Source: Enoplolaimus lenunculus (Eukaryota; Nematoda; Enoplea; Enoplida; Thoracostomopsidae). From it: DNA of 64,000 nt. Made by a program: the position numbers and the translations under genes. Each line of letters begins with the position of its first letter. The stretch's first letter is position 1. Below, piece by piece: positions 12,046 to 23,045 of the stretch. The DNA is taken from positions 56,993 to 120,992 of the forward strand of contig JASANG010001611.1 in assembly GCA_030248215.1 (NCBI GenBank), written 5' to 3'. The notes below the pieces were generated by a model, which saw only the letters and a list, made by a program, of their open reading frames with translations, was not told where the DNA came from and ran no database searches.

Positions 12046-12468
12046 AACTTCGCAGCCCCTAGTGGTGCCAATTGTCCCATTTTAAAGTTATTACAAGTAG
12101 ATCAGAATTGGCACAGACTTCAGCAGCTAAATAAGTATATTGATTATTTAGAATAATTAAAATGCCTGTTGCCTGAGCCTTAAAGACTACAAAACTAAAG
12201 TAAAATTTCGACTTTTACATTAGAATTCAACATAATTTATGTTTCTGCAGCCCACCCTTTAGAGTAAGAGTCAATTTAAGGTCAAACTTTAGAAGCAGAT
12301 ATTTTGGTGAAAAATGTAAAGCAATATTTCAATCATAAAATTTTACGCGTGTTCTAAATGCAATGTAGCACCTATAGCAAGCACCTTAATTATAAATAGG
12401 TCGTTGTGGTGACCCGCATAAGAGGGGGTAGGCTAATGTTTTTTGACCCCTCTAGAGGGCACCTTCCT

Positions 12469-14152
12469 CTCTGTAAAAACCTTTTACTTAAAACTGTTTA
12501 GTAAAGTTTTACCACTAAGTAATTTACAGATAGTTTACTTAATAGTTAGCAAATCTTTATTTAAATATGCTCATCCAGTATAGTTTTACTTAAAACACTT
12601 TTAAGCATCTTTTACTTAATTTTATACGCAGCGTTTCTTGTTTCATATATGCTTGTGCTGGCGTTAGATTGCTTAATGTATTTTTTACCGTTTTAATTCA
12701 AATTTTTGGCGCGAAAATAATTTGTTTTTACGTGCGTTTGTTTTTACGTGTTTTTTATTCTGTTTCGTAAATAATGTTACGCTAAATACTTCTGCTTAAT
12801 ATTTCACTTGAGATTTTAGCATGCAAACAGGAAAAACGAAGACAAATCCGGATCTCTCAGCTCCAATGAACACCCCTGACCCCTCATCCAAAGTGCTTTT
12901 ACATAAATCATAAAGTTAAAAATGTAAACGCGAAACATTGCAAACTACTCTCATCAATCTGAGATAACCGCTAGCCGCACAGGTACCTGCAACTTACCCT
13001 TACACTAGTGTTAACTTAATGCAAGAAAATAGTCCCCCGCAGTGTTCGTATGAATACATTATCACATACTTAGCTCAGGCTAAAGTTTTAAGTTTACGTT
13101 TACATTTAAGCTTAGGCTTATTCTCTGTCTTAGGCTCAGGTGTGAAGCAGAGTACTTAATGCTTATTAATAGGTCCGGCACCGATATAAAATCGACCTGC
13201 GGTTATAAAAAATTCTGTCCGTGGCAGCGAATTTATTTGTAAAGCAGGGCAATTTTGAAATGATTAGTAGTAGATATTCTTCAAACATGACACACAAACA
13301 CAAATTTTATACAACTATTTGCAAATGTTACTAGAAATTGGCAGAATCAGTCTTATTGTTATTACCTAATTTTACTGAACCTCCGGTTCAGCCAAAATTT
13401 GTTGACCTCTGTCTCGGGTTTTTCACATCCGATTGGGCAGGAGCATACGGTACTGATGCAGTAATTTTATCTGAAAACTTAGCTGGAGCAAAACATTGAG
13501 TGCTAGTATTAGATGTTTTAAACAAACTGAGATATCAGTAGGTGTGGCTCTAATTTCTGCTGACAGGTTTTGTTCATTACAAGTTCTTGTTGGAATATAT
13601 ATACTTCATTCTGCACCTTGGTTTGATGTTATTGGCTGGGGGTTTATTATACAGAAAGTCACTAAACACCCCAGCGTTTAACATCTTTCTGAGACTGCGA
13701 AACTTGTACGACACCGAAATAAATTGACCTCGGCGAAGCCTATATTGCGGTACATTGTATTTTTTGAATTTCATTACTAAATCTGCAAGCAGCCGCATAT
13801 ATCATTTTAAAAGATTACTAGAATTACGCTATCATTTATATATCTGAGTATATATTGCAAGATTTCTATTTCTTGGCACCAGTGTCGGCGGAAGGACCCC
13901 CAACCTTCAGTTGGCGCCCTGACTGGTGGTGTTCTGAGTTATAATTTTAAGTAAAATAATACTTAAATTAGTAAATAAAATTAAGTTGTGTTTTACTTAA
14001 AATTGTAGAAAAAATTACTTAATTTTTAAGTAAAACTCCGCTGACCCCGTTTTACTTGGTATTCAGTAAAACTTTTCCAAGCACCATAGTAAGTAAAACG
14101 TGTGCTTAATCTGGCAAAAGTTTTACTTAATATTAAGTAGAATTTTTAGAGA
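12469..14152. mobile_element. 1.7-kb inverted-repeat element rich in TTTTACTTAA words
   Basis: The left end CTCTGTAAAAACCTTTTACT and the right end (reverse complement CTCTCTAAAAATTCTACTTA) are inverted. Both 150-200-bp subterminal zones are packed with ACTTAAAA/TTTTACTTAA in opposite orientation (12480-12620 and 13940-14140). The middle (about 12640-13930) lacks these words and is unique or contains other insertions. No transposase-like frame is seen, so it is non-autonomous. Confidence 0.55.
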
Positions 14153-14974
14153 GCTGTTAAATCGGTTACGGGCTGTTACGCTAAAGCGTTAAATTAATTT
14201 TTTGCTTGGAATAGTTAAATCAAAATGACTTTTCAAAGAGAACTTAAAATTCACAAATTATGTAGCTTTACAGCTGACCATGTAAAGAAAAACAATTGCC
14301 GCTTGTGTTCAATTTGTCGAAAAGTTTGGATTTTATATTTTAAGTAATATATTACAACAATGAATATAAATTGAACACCACAGGTAAGAAAATGTGGCGT
14401 AATTAGATCGCGACGCAGCATAAGCGGATATTTTAGCAACGTTTACAGCGCAAATTCTCAAACGTTTTGACACACCAAACCTAAGTGTAAAACCCTAAAT
14501 GTACGCCAATTAACCTAATCCTAACCATTGTATAGTGTGCGTTCACCGCACTTCTAGCTCCCCAAGGGGCAGACAACATGAACCCACAAAATTTTAACTG
14601 AGCTTTATAAAGTTGGGTCGCTTTAAAGCGAACACATTTAAAAATGATCTTAAGCTGATTGATTCAGTTTATAGCAAACGGAAAAACTCAATGAAACATC
14701 ACACTATTTTCGTTAATAAATGTTTGTTAAAAACCAGCTATAAAATATCGTTATCGTATTAAAAGAAAGCATTGCTGGTTCTTGTACCTTTGTACCTATA
14801 CTTCCTTTTTTCAGTTTTCTAAATGTTCAATTCCTAACATATACCTTAGGCGTAGTATTAGGCTCAGACCTAGGCCTACACTTAAAGTTAGGCTTACGCT
14901 TGCGGGCAATTTTTCTGTTTGAATTTTCAATTCCGGTATATTTGACGATGTCACTGCCCTGTTGTCAGAAAATG

Positions 14975-17900
14975 TCATTTCGAATCTGTTGCGGTTCCAT
15001 TTTTGGCTGATTTATTCTGATCACAGTCGATTGAAATTGCCGTTGGTGGCATACCAAGGTTCGGTTGCTCTTGTGCTTCTTTTGAGTTGTCAGACGTATG
15101 TTGCTTATCGCCCAAATCTGTTTGTGTTTCTTCTGGTACTGAAACATCATTCGAAGGCGAATCGACTACAATTTGAATATGATCGGGCGGTGTTTTTATT
15201 GTTTCGTTTGGTTTTGACGTTCGATGCTGTTTATCGGAATCATTTACTTCTCTTGAATCAATGAGCGAAATTGCTGGCGACGGCGTTTCCAATATAGTGT
15301 CAATTTCTTTTTTCACAAACGCCCACGGGGTATGCGGTGAACCAACCAAGGGGCATCGTTGACCCGACGGGCAGTAAATTCCGTTATCCTTTGCTTGAGA
15401 AGAATCAGCAGCACGTGACGAGTCAGCTTCCGCTGCTACAGGTGCAGCGGCTTGTTGTTGTTTTATAGACGCCTTTGAGCATGTGAAACAAAATTTGTGA
15501 GCCGCAACTGATGGACACTGTACAAAATGTGTATCTTCAAGACGTTCGTGGCATAACGAGCATTTAATGACTACATACATCGAATATTGTCCATTTGAAG
15601 TCATGCCGCTCCTGTTGGTTGTCGTTGTTGTTGGTGGTGATGTTGTTGTTGTAGTTACATTCGCAGAATTGTTTGAGTAGTGCCCGTTACGATTTGTATG
15701 AGACATTTTCCCTGATGGCTTGGAATAGTCGAATTGAGCTTGTGCTGTTTTGGTCATGGATTTAGTGCTACCGCTTGAGCTTGTAGTCAGGTTATCTGGG
15801 AGTGGTTGGTGGAGGTGGGGTTGTTGTTGATGATGTGGCAGCAGCTGCTGTTGTACAGTGCTTTGAATCGATTCTGGCGAGTATGTCGATGAAGGCGACA
15901 CGCTTATTGCGTTGCGGCCTGTAGCGTTACGATTATCTGGCGATCTTTGGTGACAAATACCTAAAACATAGGAATAGTTCTAAAAATACAAACATATGTT
16001 GCGCGTTGCTTGTTGGTTGGACAAAGTACGCAAATTATGCGATTATTAATACTGCGTTTAACGTTAACCAATAAAAAGAAATGAACTATGTGAACCGAAA
16101 CAAATATATTTTTTGTTGGGCTGCTGGCTGCTATTCTGAAAACTTCAATTTTACAAGAGTTAAGCAAGTTTTTAACGCTGCGCTATCGGTGTTTTTGGTG
16201 CCATCTCAAATCGCTGGCACCGCGCCAAATTTTTTGCTTGACCATAACTCGATAGCCAATCGTCAATTTAATAGGTACTATTCCACTCAATTTCGTATGC
16301 TGCATCGAACAGTTTATAATTTGTCTAACCTTTAGGCAGAAATTATGTTGGGCTCGAAGGGAGACCGTGGTGCTTTAAAATCAAATTTTTCAAAAATTCA
16401 ACTTTGGGTATAAAATGATCAGCGGACGGCATGGGAAGCTGTAACATGTACAAATTTTCAAAATTGAACCATTTATGGGCAAATGATCCAACGGTGGCTA
16501 AGGGAATAACCGAAAAGACCCATTTGAGTAAATTTGAGTCGTCCGAATAACTAACCTTTGGGCAATAACATCAGTGTTATAGCCCTATATCCAATCGCGT
16601 TACCTTAATAATGGCCGTGTTTTAAATATTTCCTGCAAATTCGTTTGTATACAATATCATTTCCATTCAATAGATTTACTCATTTTAATTCTTTGAAATT
16701 ATATTCGTGAACTTTTATGTCGTACCTAGCGCATGCATCCTCCGTACCAGGTACAATAAACTCTGTTACCAGCCGCAAGCGTAACATAGTAAACTTTTGC
16801 ACTTAAAAACTTTTGTTTCCGCAAGCAAATATTTACGGTTTTAATGACAATTTTTTTATAACACTTCAACTGTTGACTGACGAAAAATAGTACCTGACAG
16901 CATTAGAACTGCATCAGTATATATTTCCGAAAACTTATATATTACACTTCTCTGATCCAAAATCAACAATATTGTGCAAATCACAAATGAGTGTAATACC
17001 TGCTTTGGCCAATGTGTAAAATACAAAGCAGTTAGAGTATCATAGGCATAAACCTAAGCCTAAGCGTAAGAATGACATTATACCTAAGCCTGCCAAAAAA
17101 GATGTTAGTGAAAAAAGCTCGTCAGCAAAGCGAGCAAGAAGCCAAACGCAAGCTTTTTACCAAACGTTAAGAATATTTATTCTGTGCGGAACGTGGCTTG
17201 AATGGCCACCTTTGGATTCTAGCAAGTGGGTGAAAGTTTGATACAGGGCTTACCATAGGTTGAAACAAGATATGTATTGTATACAATTTCCTCAGCGTTG
17301 TTTTTAACTTGACATTTTCAGTATTTTCTAGAAATAGAGGATGTTAAAATTGATGGCAAATAACCCGGACTGAACCTGTCATGGAAGTTTTTAGCTTTCG
17401 CACCTGGTTTTTACAATCCTCAAAACGGGAATAGCTGCTATTAATAGTAATTGCGCCTCGCCTATTAGTCTTGAGGTTTAACAATTTATCCACCAACCAA
17501 TTTTAATCAACAAGTTTTTCCAAATATTGTTTAAGAAATTAGTAATATATAAACCCAAAAACACCTCAGTAAACTAAATACTTAACTGTCGATACAGCAG
17601 CTTTCTTTCTATTGACGAAGCATATATACACTGTAAAAAATGAGGAGTCAAATTGACTCTCTGGGAAATGCGTTTTTCCTTACTACACAAACTGAGTCAA
17701 ATTCGACTCCGCCAGAGTCAAATTCGACTCACTGCGCGATTCAGTGAATAGAATTTGACTCTGGCGGAGTCAAATTTGACTCAGTTTGTGTAGTCAGGAA
17801 AAGCCTATTTCCCAGAGAGTCAATTTGACTCCCCATTTTTTGCAGTGTACTGCATTTGTCTTTTCGGTATATACAAGCAACAATAAACTGGATCCCCCAC

Positions 17901-20739
17901 TGTGTTGATTATTAACTACCGCACAACTCACGTACCAGCAGATGCTTGTTCCCCGCTTGCGATTGTATCAAGTCGTTTTCGCTTCATCGAAACACAGGGA
18001 ACTGATTTCAGTGCAGAATCGTCAAAACTACGCCGCGCATCTTCACGTGAAGTTTTTGAATACTTTGTTTCTCGATCTGAGCCTGACGCTGTTACCAATT
18101 TGCGCTTTTCGTTGCTTGTCATTTTCTTTCCTCCTATAAAAATAGCTTATCAGCATGCATGCAACAATTATCTAGCAATTTCAAGCTTGTTCATGCAATA
18201 AACATGCAATTTTTTAGATAAAATGCACTTAGAACTGAACTGTATATTTACAAAAACTACTTAAAAGACATTCACAAGTTACGGAAACAGCATAATATTT
18301 GCAGCCATCATACAATATGAGCGGTTCACGATGTAAACATTCACAACCAATACTGTAGTGACGCGAATAAGAGGGAGTAAAAACAGGGGGTACTCGTTTT
18401 GAATATCAATCGGGCCCGTAGGCAAAGGGGGGTGCTGGGGGGATCAGCCCCCCACTGGAAAATTTTGTCCTCCCTAAGAAAATTTCAACCCTGCTTGCAA
18501 GTCACGAAAAACCCTTGAATGCCCCTCCTAAAAAATTTTTAGCCCCCCATAGTATGGGAGCTGGCTACGGGCCTAGTCTCAATAAATATACGAGTCCGTA
18601 TCCCTAAGTAATAAGTGTCCGCAAGCGGATAGAGTCCTTAAACCCTGATTAGAGTCCATAAATGACAATTATCCCTCATTTCCAGGACCAAATAAACTTC
18701 AGTTCGATCCTTTAAAGCATACTTAAGTTTTGAAAGTAACATTCCGAAGTATAACCTAGCATTATCGCTCAAGCTTTTGATGCAAGGAAAAAACGTTTAA
18801 ACGGATTTGCAATACCGGATATATATCAGTAATGAAGGGTGGTGGAGGGCGGGTTGAAAATAAATAACAGTCCGTAACCGAATAACAGGGGGTCCTCTCT
18901 GGAAAGGCCAAATAAATATCAGTCTCTTCTCCCTCTTATTCAGGCCAGTACAGTAAGTTTGCGTTTTACCTGAGATAAACAGCTTCGGGGTGTACCTATT
19001 CAAGTATCCGTCTCCCTGTTCAAGTACAAAATGTGTCACCTTCTTTTCTATTTTTGTTAAAGCGGAAATTTCTTTTAATTTTGTGCTCAATTCAATAGCA
19101 AAATCCCGCAATAGTTTAAAAATAGAAAACGACACATTTCATTCAACATCTTAAACCGATTGGGTATATAAACGGTGAATATAACCTTGTAAACACTAGC
19201 CAATGAAGTCGCACATGTTTAACAATAGTACCAAAAACATTTACCTCCAGCCAATTGAGCTAATTCGCCGTTCACTATCGGTTCCACCGCCCCTATGGCA
19301 TCGTTGTGTTCTGGATTGACCGCACCATAGTATCCGATCGGTATGTTCGCTGCAATATTTCCTAAAATTTGCGAAACAGTTGTTGGATCTGGAATTGTTT
19401 GATAAACGCCGGACGTAGATTTTTGAGCAACACCGTCAATGGAATGAATCGATTCGAGATTTGTGGCGGCTGCGGCAGCTACCGCCGCTTGTTGCACAGC
19501 ATATAGTGAGTTAATTATTGCAGCGTTGCTTGTTGCTTGCTGTTGTGATAACGACTGTTGAGCGTTGTTGTTGTTGTTGTTGTTATTAACGAGTAAATCT
19601 TTGACCGCTGCCAAAGCTGCTGCAGTTGAAATACTGCCGTTAGGAACAGAAACTGCTCCACGTTGTTGGGCCAAACTTTGCGCCGAAAACGAATTAAACA
19701 AATCTCGTTTAGTAGCCGATAAGCTTGCGTTGTTGTCGTTGTTGCTACAGAAAGTGTTGTTGCTACAGAAAGTGTTGTTGCTGGTCGCCATGTGTTTTGT
19801 GTCTACTAAGCCGTTGCATTGAGTATTATTTATTGAACACGTTGTATTAGCAGGTATACCACCATCTATTGAACAAGCTGAACTGGGCAAATGTGCCTCT
19901 TTCAGACCAGTAAACTTCGCGTGTTGCCCGTTAACATGCGATGATAGATTTAACAGTGGTGTTTGCGTTTCGTAACCATTCAAAGCAAACTGAGAAGAAC
20001 TTATAGAGCCTGAATCTACCGCAGCAGCTTGCTGTTGCCTACCACGAAATGAATCAAACGCTGACATAGCTACACCATTTGACGCGTAATTGTACTGATT
20101 TTGAGTGCACGCAGTTGCGTAGTGTGGTGAGACTGCGCGCCGTGATTTAGTGTCGAACGCGGTTAATTTTGAGCTGCTGCCATGTGCTTGTTGGTTTCGC
20201 GAAATGTTTTGCGATGCCCCTCCAGTGGTTGTATTACCCTTCGTCGATGGTGATGGTTTACGATGTTCAGACGACGATTTGTAATGATTTGTCGCATCGG
20301 AACCCGGTTTTCCTGATTTAAGTCCGTTTGCTTTCGCGTTGTGAGCCTTCCCCAGTAACACTGGACCATCATGCGTTGCTACGTTGACTTCAGTCAGCGC
20401 TGATCCGGGCGCTATACTGGCGTTGTTACCGTTCGCCGGTGGAATGTTATAACGACGCTTCATTTCTCGAACTGTTTCAAGTACCCCATCGATACGTTCA
20501 ACACCTTCGAAATTAATACAACCGCGACAAACCGGGACACCCCCGCCGAATTCATTCACTATGGCCCATGGCATTTTGGGCAGATCACATAGGAAACATT
20601 GTTGACGATTGATGACCGCGCAATAAGATTGAGTCAACGGTGGCGTGTACGCTGACTGGTTTAAGTTTAGCGAATCAGGTGGCAAATGAACAGGCAGTGA
20701 CGATGGCAAAACTCCATTTGTTAGCAGTCCTTTAGACAT
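14975..20739 (-). CDS. IRF2BP-family transcriptional coregulator (IRF2BP1/2/L homologue)
   Basis: Three exons on the minus strand: 20739-19245, 18133-17936 and 15960-14975 (stop TGA at 14977-14975). Donors GGAG|GTAAAT and GCTG|GTACGT with acceptors TTTATAG|GAGG and TTTTAG|GTATT keep one frame: 2679 nt, 892 residues. An N-terminal C4 zinc finger sits at residues 48-74 ([14 protein letters not shown], then [15 protein letters not shown]), followed by an [10 protein letters not shown] helix as in the family. A C-terminal C3HC4-type RING lies at about 698-767 ([37 protein letters not shown]), followed by [13 protein letters not shown]. The middle is low complexity (Asn, Gln, Ala and Thr runs) with a KRKL/KKM basic patch at the exon 2 start. 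The family binds IRF2 and other nuclear factors, mostly as corepressors, and some members have E3 ligase activity. Vertebrate members have intronless coding regions; this one has two introns. Length is close to human IRF2BPL (796). The start was chosen as the only upstream ATG before the finger. Confidence 0.95.
16345..16560. repeat. Fragment related to the 22.6-23.0 kb fold-back
   Basis: CAAAATTGAACC, GGCATGGGAA and TGGGCAAATGATC-type words and the closing AACCGAAAAGACCCATTTGA parallel the arms of the 22600-23040 fold-back. It lies in IRF2BP-like intron 2. It is diverged, so assignment is tentative. Confidence 0.3.
17629..17847. mobile_element. Palindromic TA-flanked MITE, copy 2 (IRF2BP intron 2)
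   Basis: The 219-bp element starts CACTGTAAAAAATGAGGAGT and ends with the complement (ATTTTTTGCAGTG), with TA at 17627-17628 and 17848-17849. It shares the centre TTGACTCTGGCGGAGTCAAA with copy 1. It lies less than 100 bp from IRF2BP exon 2 (17936), so its hairpin would be transcribed in the pre-mRNA. Confidence 0.85.
18356..18950. mobile_element. MITE with TAGTGACSCGAATAAGAGGG-type ends, carrying a nested insertion
   Basis: The left end TAGTGACGCGAATAAGAGGG matches the reverse complement of the right end (CCCTCTTATTCAGGCCAGTA). The element at about 21500-21821 has the same ends and shared interior words. A separate element (18411-18574) interrupts it. It lies in IRF2BP intron 1. Confidence 0.6.
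18411..18574. mobile_element. Nested hAT-like MITE, GGGCCCGTAG...CTACGGGCC ends
   Basis: It begins CGGGCCCGTAGGCAAAGGGG and ends AGCTGGCTACGGGCCTA, imperfect inverted repeats of the type common in hAT elements. The flanks ATATCAAT and GTCTCAAT agree at 6 of 8 positions. It sits inside the 18356-18950 element and is therefore younger. Confidence 0.55.
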
Positions 20740-21279
20740 GGTTTTGGTAAAATTGTTTAGTCTGTTTATTTATAATTACGATCACGTTTTAAATTATATC
20801 ACTTCTAAAATATAATTGCTATTGCATGCTTAAATTTTAACGCTGTTATATAATATTAATAGTGTTTCAAAGCATTGGCATTGGTAGAGGTACGCACCGC
20901 AAAACGGCTAAAATAGTGTGGTTCTTAAAGTCGAATTGCGCCCGTGATAATTCAGCAGTGAAAGAATACCTCTACTGATGTAAATGAATTCAGGCTATAA
21001 AGAGCGGGTCCCACGTAATTTAATTTACCATCAAACACTGGCTGAAGTGGCTGCCGTTAGCATAAGACCCATATCTTCATAATGCCGTCACCGGTTCGCA
21101 GATTACTATGAAACAGCTTTCGCCCTAAACACAAAATGCACAACTGTTTGCTCGCCCGTTCTCTACGATTGAGATTAGATTTTATTTTAACAATTACAAA
21201 GCAAAACACCCCTCAACAGGAATGAAAACTAAAATTAGTTTTTGATTTACAGCTAAATTTGCGTTCGGCTTTTAGTAGC

Positions 21280-21305
21280 TTTTTCATATTTGGATCCGCC
21301 ACTGA
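21280..21305. repeat. Right-end fragment of the GGATCCGCCACTG family
   Basis: TTTGGATCCGCCACTG matches the terminus of the elements at 25700-25993 and 62459-62840. The matching left end was not found nearby, so this is a fragment or an older copy. Confidence 0.35.
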
Positions 21306-21499
21306 ACCCAAATACTGATCAAATTCGCTATTAGCATAAAGCCTAGATAAGTATGTATACATACATATATATACATATTACATTTATATTCTTCAGGCCA
21401 GCACAAGTTCAACGATTGCGAAACCTTTTTGCTAAACACATAACGCGTAACTGTTTGCTCACCTGTTTTCCACAAGTTCCATAGGTCCTATTAGCCCTT

Positions 21500-21821
21500 A
21501 GTGACCCGAATTAAAGGTGGGGGCTCAAATTTATTTGGCCTCTAGAGAGGATATTTCCCTGTTATTCATTCGTTACGGACTGATATTTATTTTAACCTGC
21601 CCTTCGCCTCGCTTGTTACTGATATTGCAACTATCCGTTGAATTAAACGTTTATTTGCCTTGCATCCAAAACTTGAGCGATAAGGCAAGACTTTCAAAAC
21701 TTAAGTACGCTTTAGGGACTCTATCAGTTTGCGGACTCTTATTAGAGATACGAACGCCAATTGATTTGGACTCAAAATGGGGACCCTCTCTTATTACCCG
21801 CCCCTCTTAATCGGGTCACTG
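21500..21821. mobile_element. MITE with TAGTGACCCGAAT...CGGGTCACTG ends
   Basis: Left TTAGTGACCCGAATTAAAGG and right CCTCTTAATCGGGTCACTG are inverted repeats. The interior shares with the 18356-18950 element the words ATATTTATT, AAAACTTAAGT and TTGAGCGATAA (in reverse orientation). A 97-codon open frame inside it is not a gene. Confidence 0.65.
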
Positions 21822-22444
21822 CAGTATAAAATACAAAGCAAAATTGTAAATAATATTTTTCGTGGAAGTCACCCGAGTAAGAATTAACCTGCGCCAAACC
21901 CAGAATAAAGGGGCGTTTCGTTTTACTAAGCACATCTTAAGATTTTAAAGTTAAAGATTAGCAATTTTGAAATGGAATTTGTGTTGTTCCACTTTTTTAC
22001 TATATCGGCTTTTAGTACTGTTATTTTCACAGATTCCGTATCCGACCCGTCCGACTCTATTTTATGGCGTTTAGAGCTTTAATTGAATTGTAGATAGGTA
22101 GTAAAACTGATTCGGTTTGTTAAATCGAAACCGGTAATAAACTAGGGTTGATTTGATAAACATTCGGATAAACTATTGTTTAACCGATACAGGATAGTTA
22201 TTAAGCTCATGAAACAATATGGAAAAATTGTAAATTCTGACATATTTGAGTCCAACACCAACTGTGTTTATAAATTAAGCAAAAATAACTCACACAAAAT
22301 ATGGTTAATAACAGCACTACATTACGTAATTATAAAGTCAACAAGCTTGTTTCCCTTCAAAATACGGCGCAATATATCTGGTCCTTGCAGTGTCTTTACG
22401 CTTACACATTTCACTTAAAGCTTTGGTATTTTAAAACTATTATA

Positions 22445-22502
22445 GTAGCCCCGTAGAGCCTATTTCGGAGTGAGTCAATTTGACTCACAATTCCTTGCAG
22501 TG
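22445..22502. mobile_element. Half copy of the palindromic TA-flanked MITE
   Basis: CCCCGTAGAGCCTATTTCGG and TGAGTCAATTTGACTCACAA followed by TTGCAGTG|TA match the right arm of the 11002-11211 element. The left arm is missing. Confidence 0.7.
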
Positions 22503-22599
22503 TAGATCTTAATCGGTCATGCTTTGAACTTGGTTCAGGTGTAAGATTAAGATAGAGCCAAGAGCAGAATAACGGAAAACCACGCAACAATTACATGGT

Positions 22600-23045
22600 T
22601 AAATTGTGAGTCTTTTCGGTTATCCGCCTTAAGTCGGCCTTTGCCAAAAAGTGGGTGGGATTTTAAAATTTTTAAATTTTTTGCATATTTGGGTTTCTCA
22701 CAGCCTCCCCTGACCATTCCATACCCAAATCTAAATTTTTGAAAAATTCGATTTTTAACGTCCCCGCTTTGGACACAACACAGTGTCAAATCAGTTATTT
22801 GACCTGAATATGTTAGCCAGACGTTTGATTGTGGAACGTTCAATCGTGTAATTTATTTAACTTTTTGACAAAATTTTGTTGGTCCCAAGAATCGAGTCTT
22901 GCTAAAATTCCAATTAGGGCATGGAATGACCAGGAAAGGCCGTGAAAAGCCTAAATATGCAAAAAATTTGAAAAAACCATCCATTTTTGGGCAAACGCCG
23001 GCTGGGGGCGGATAACTGAACAGACCCAGAATTTTAATTCGAGAC
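22600..23045. repeat. Fold-back element with ~120-bp diverged arms
   Basis: The left arm (about 22605-22725: GTTATCCGCC, GGCCTTTGCC, TTTTTTGCATATTTGGG, GACCATTCCAT) is the diverged reverse complement of the right arm (about 22918-23035: ATGGAATGACC, CTAAATATGCAAAAAATTTG, GGGCAAACGCC, GGCGGATAAC). The middle is about 190 bp. There is no coding capacity. Confidence 0.6.

Larger units (their letters stand above)
9437..14974. other. Intergenic region between CCDC85-like and IRF2BP-like genes
   Basis: About 5.5 kb with the CCDC85-like promoter on the left and the IRF2BP-like 3' side on the right. It contains a duplicated tRNA-like SINE (10.02-10.44 kb), a second SINE type (about 10.9 kb), the palindromic MITE (11002-11211), an A-rich tract (11870-12045) and a 1.7-kb inverted-repeat element (12469-14152). 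I see no convincing host exon. Confidence 0.6.

Noticed and set aside
14962-15264. 100-codon plus-strand frame
   Set aside because: It lies opposite the IRF2BP RING exon, which has clear conserved residues on the minus strand.
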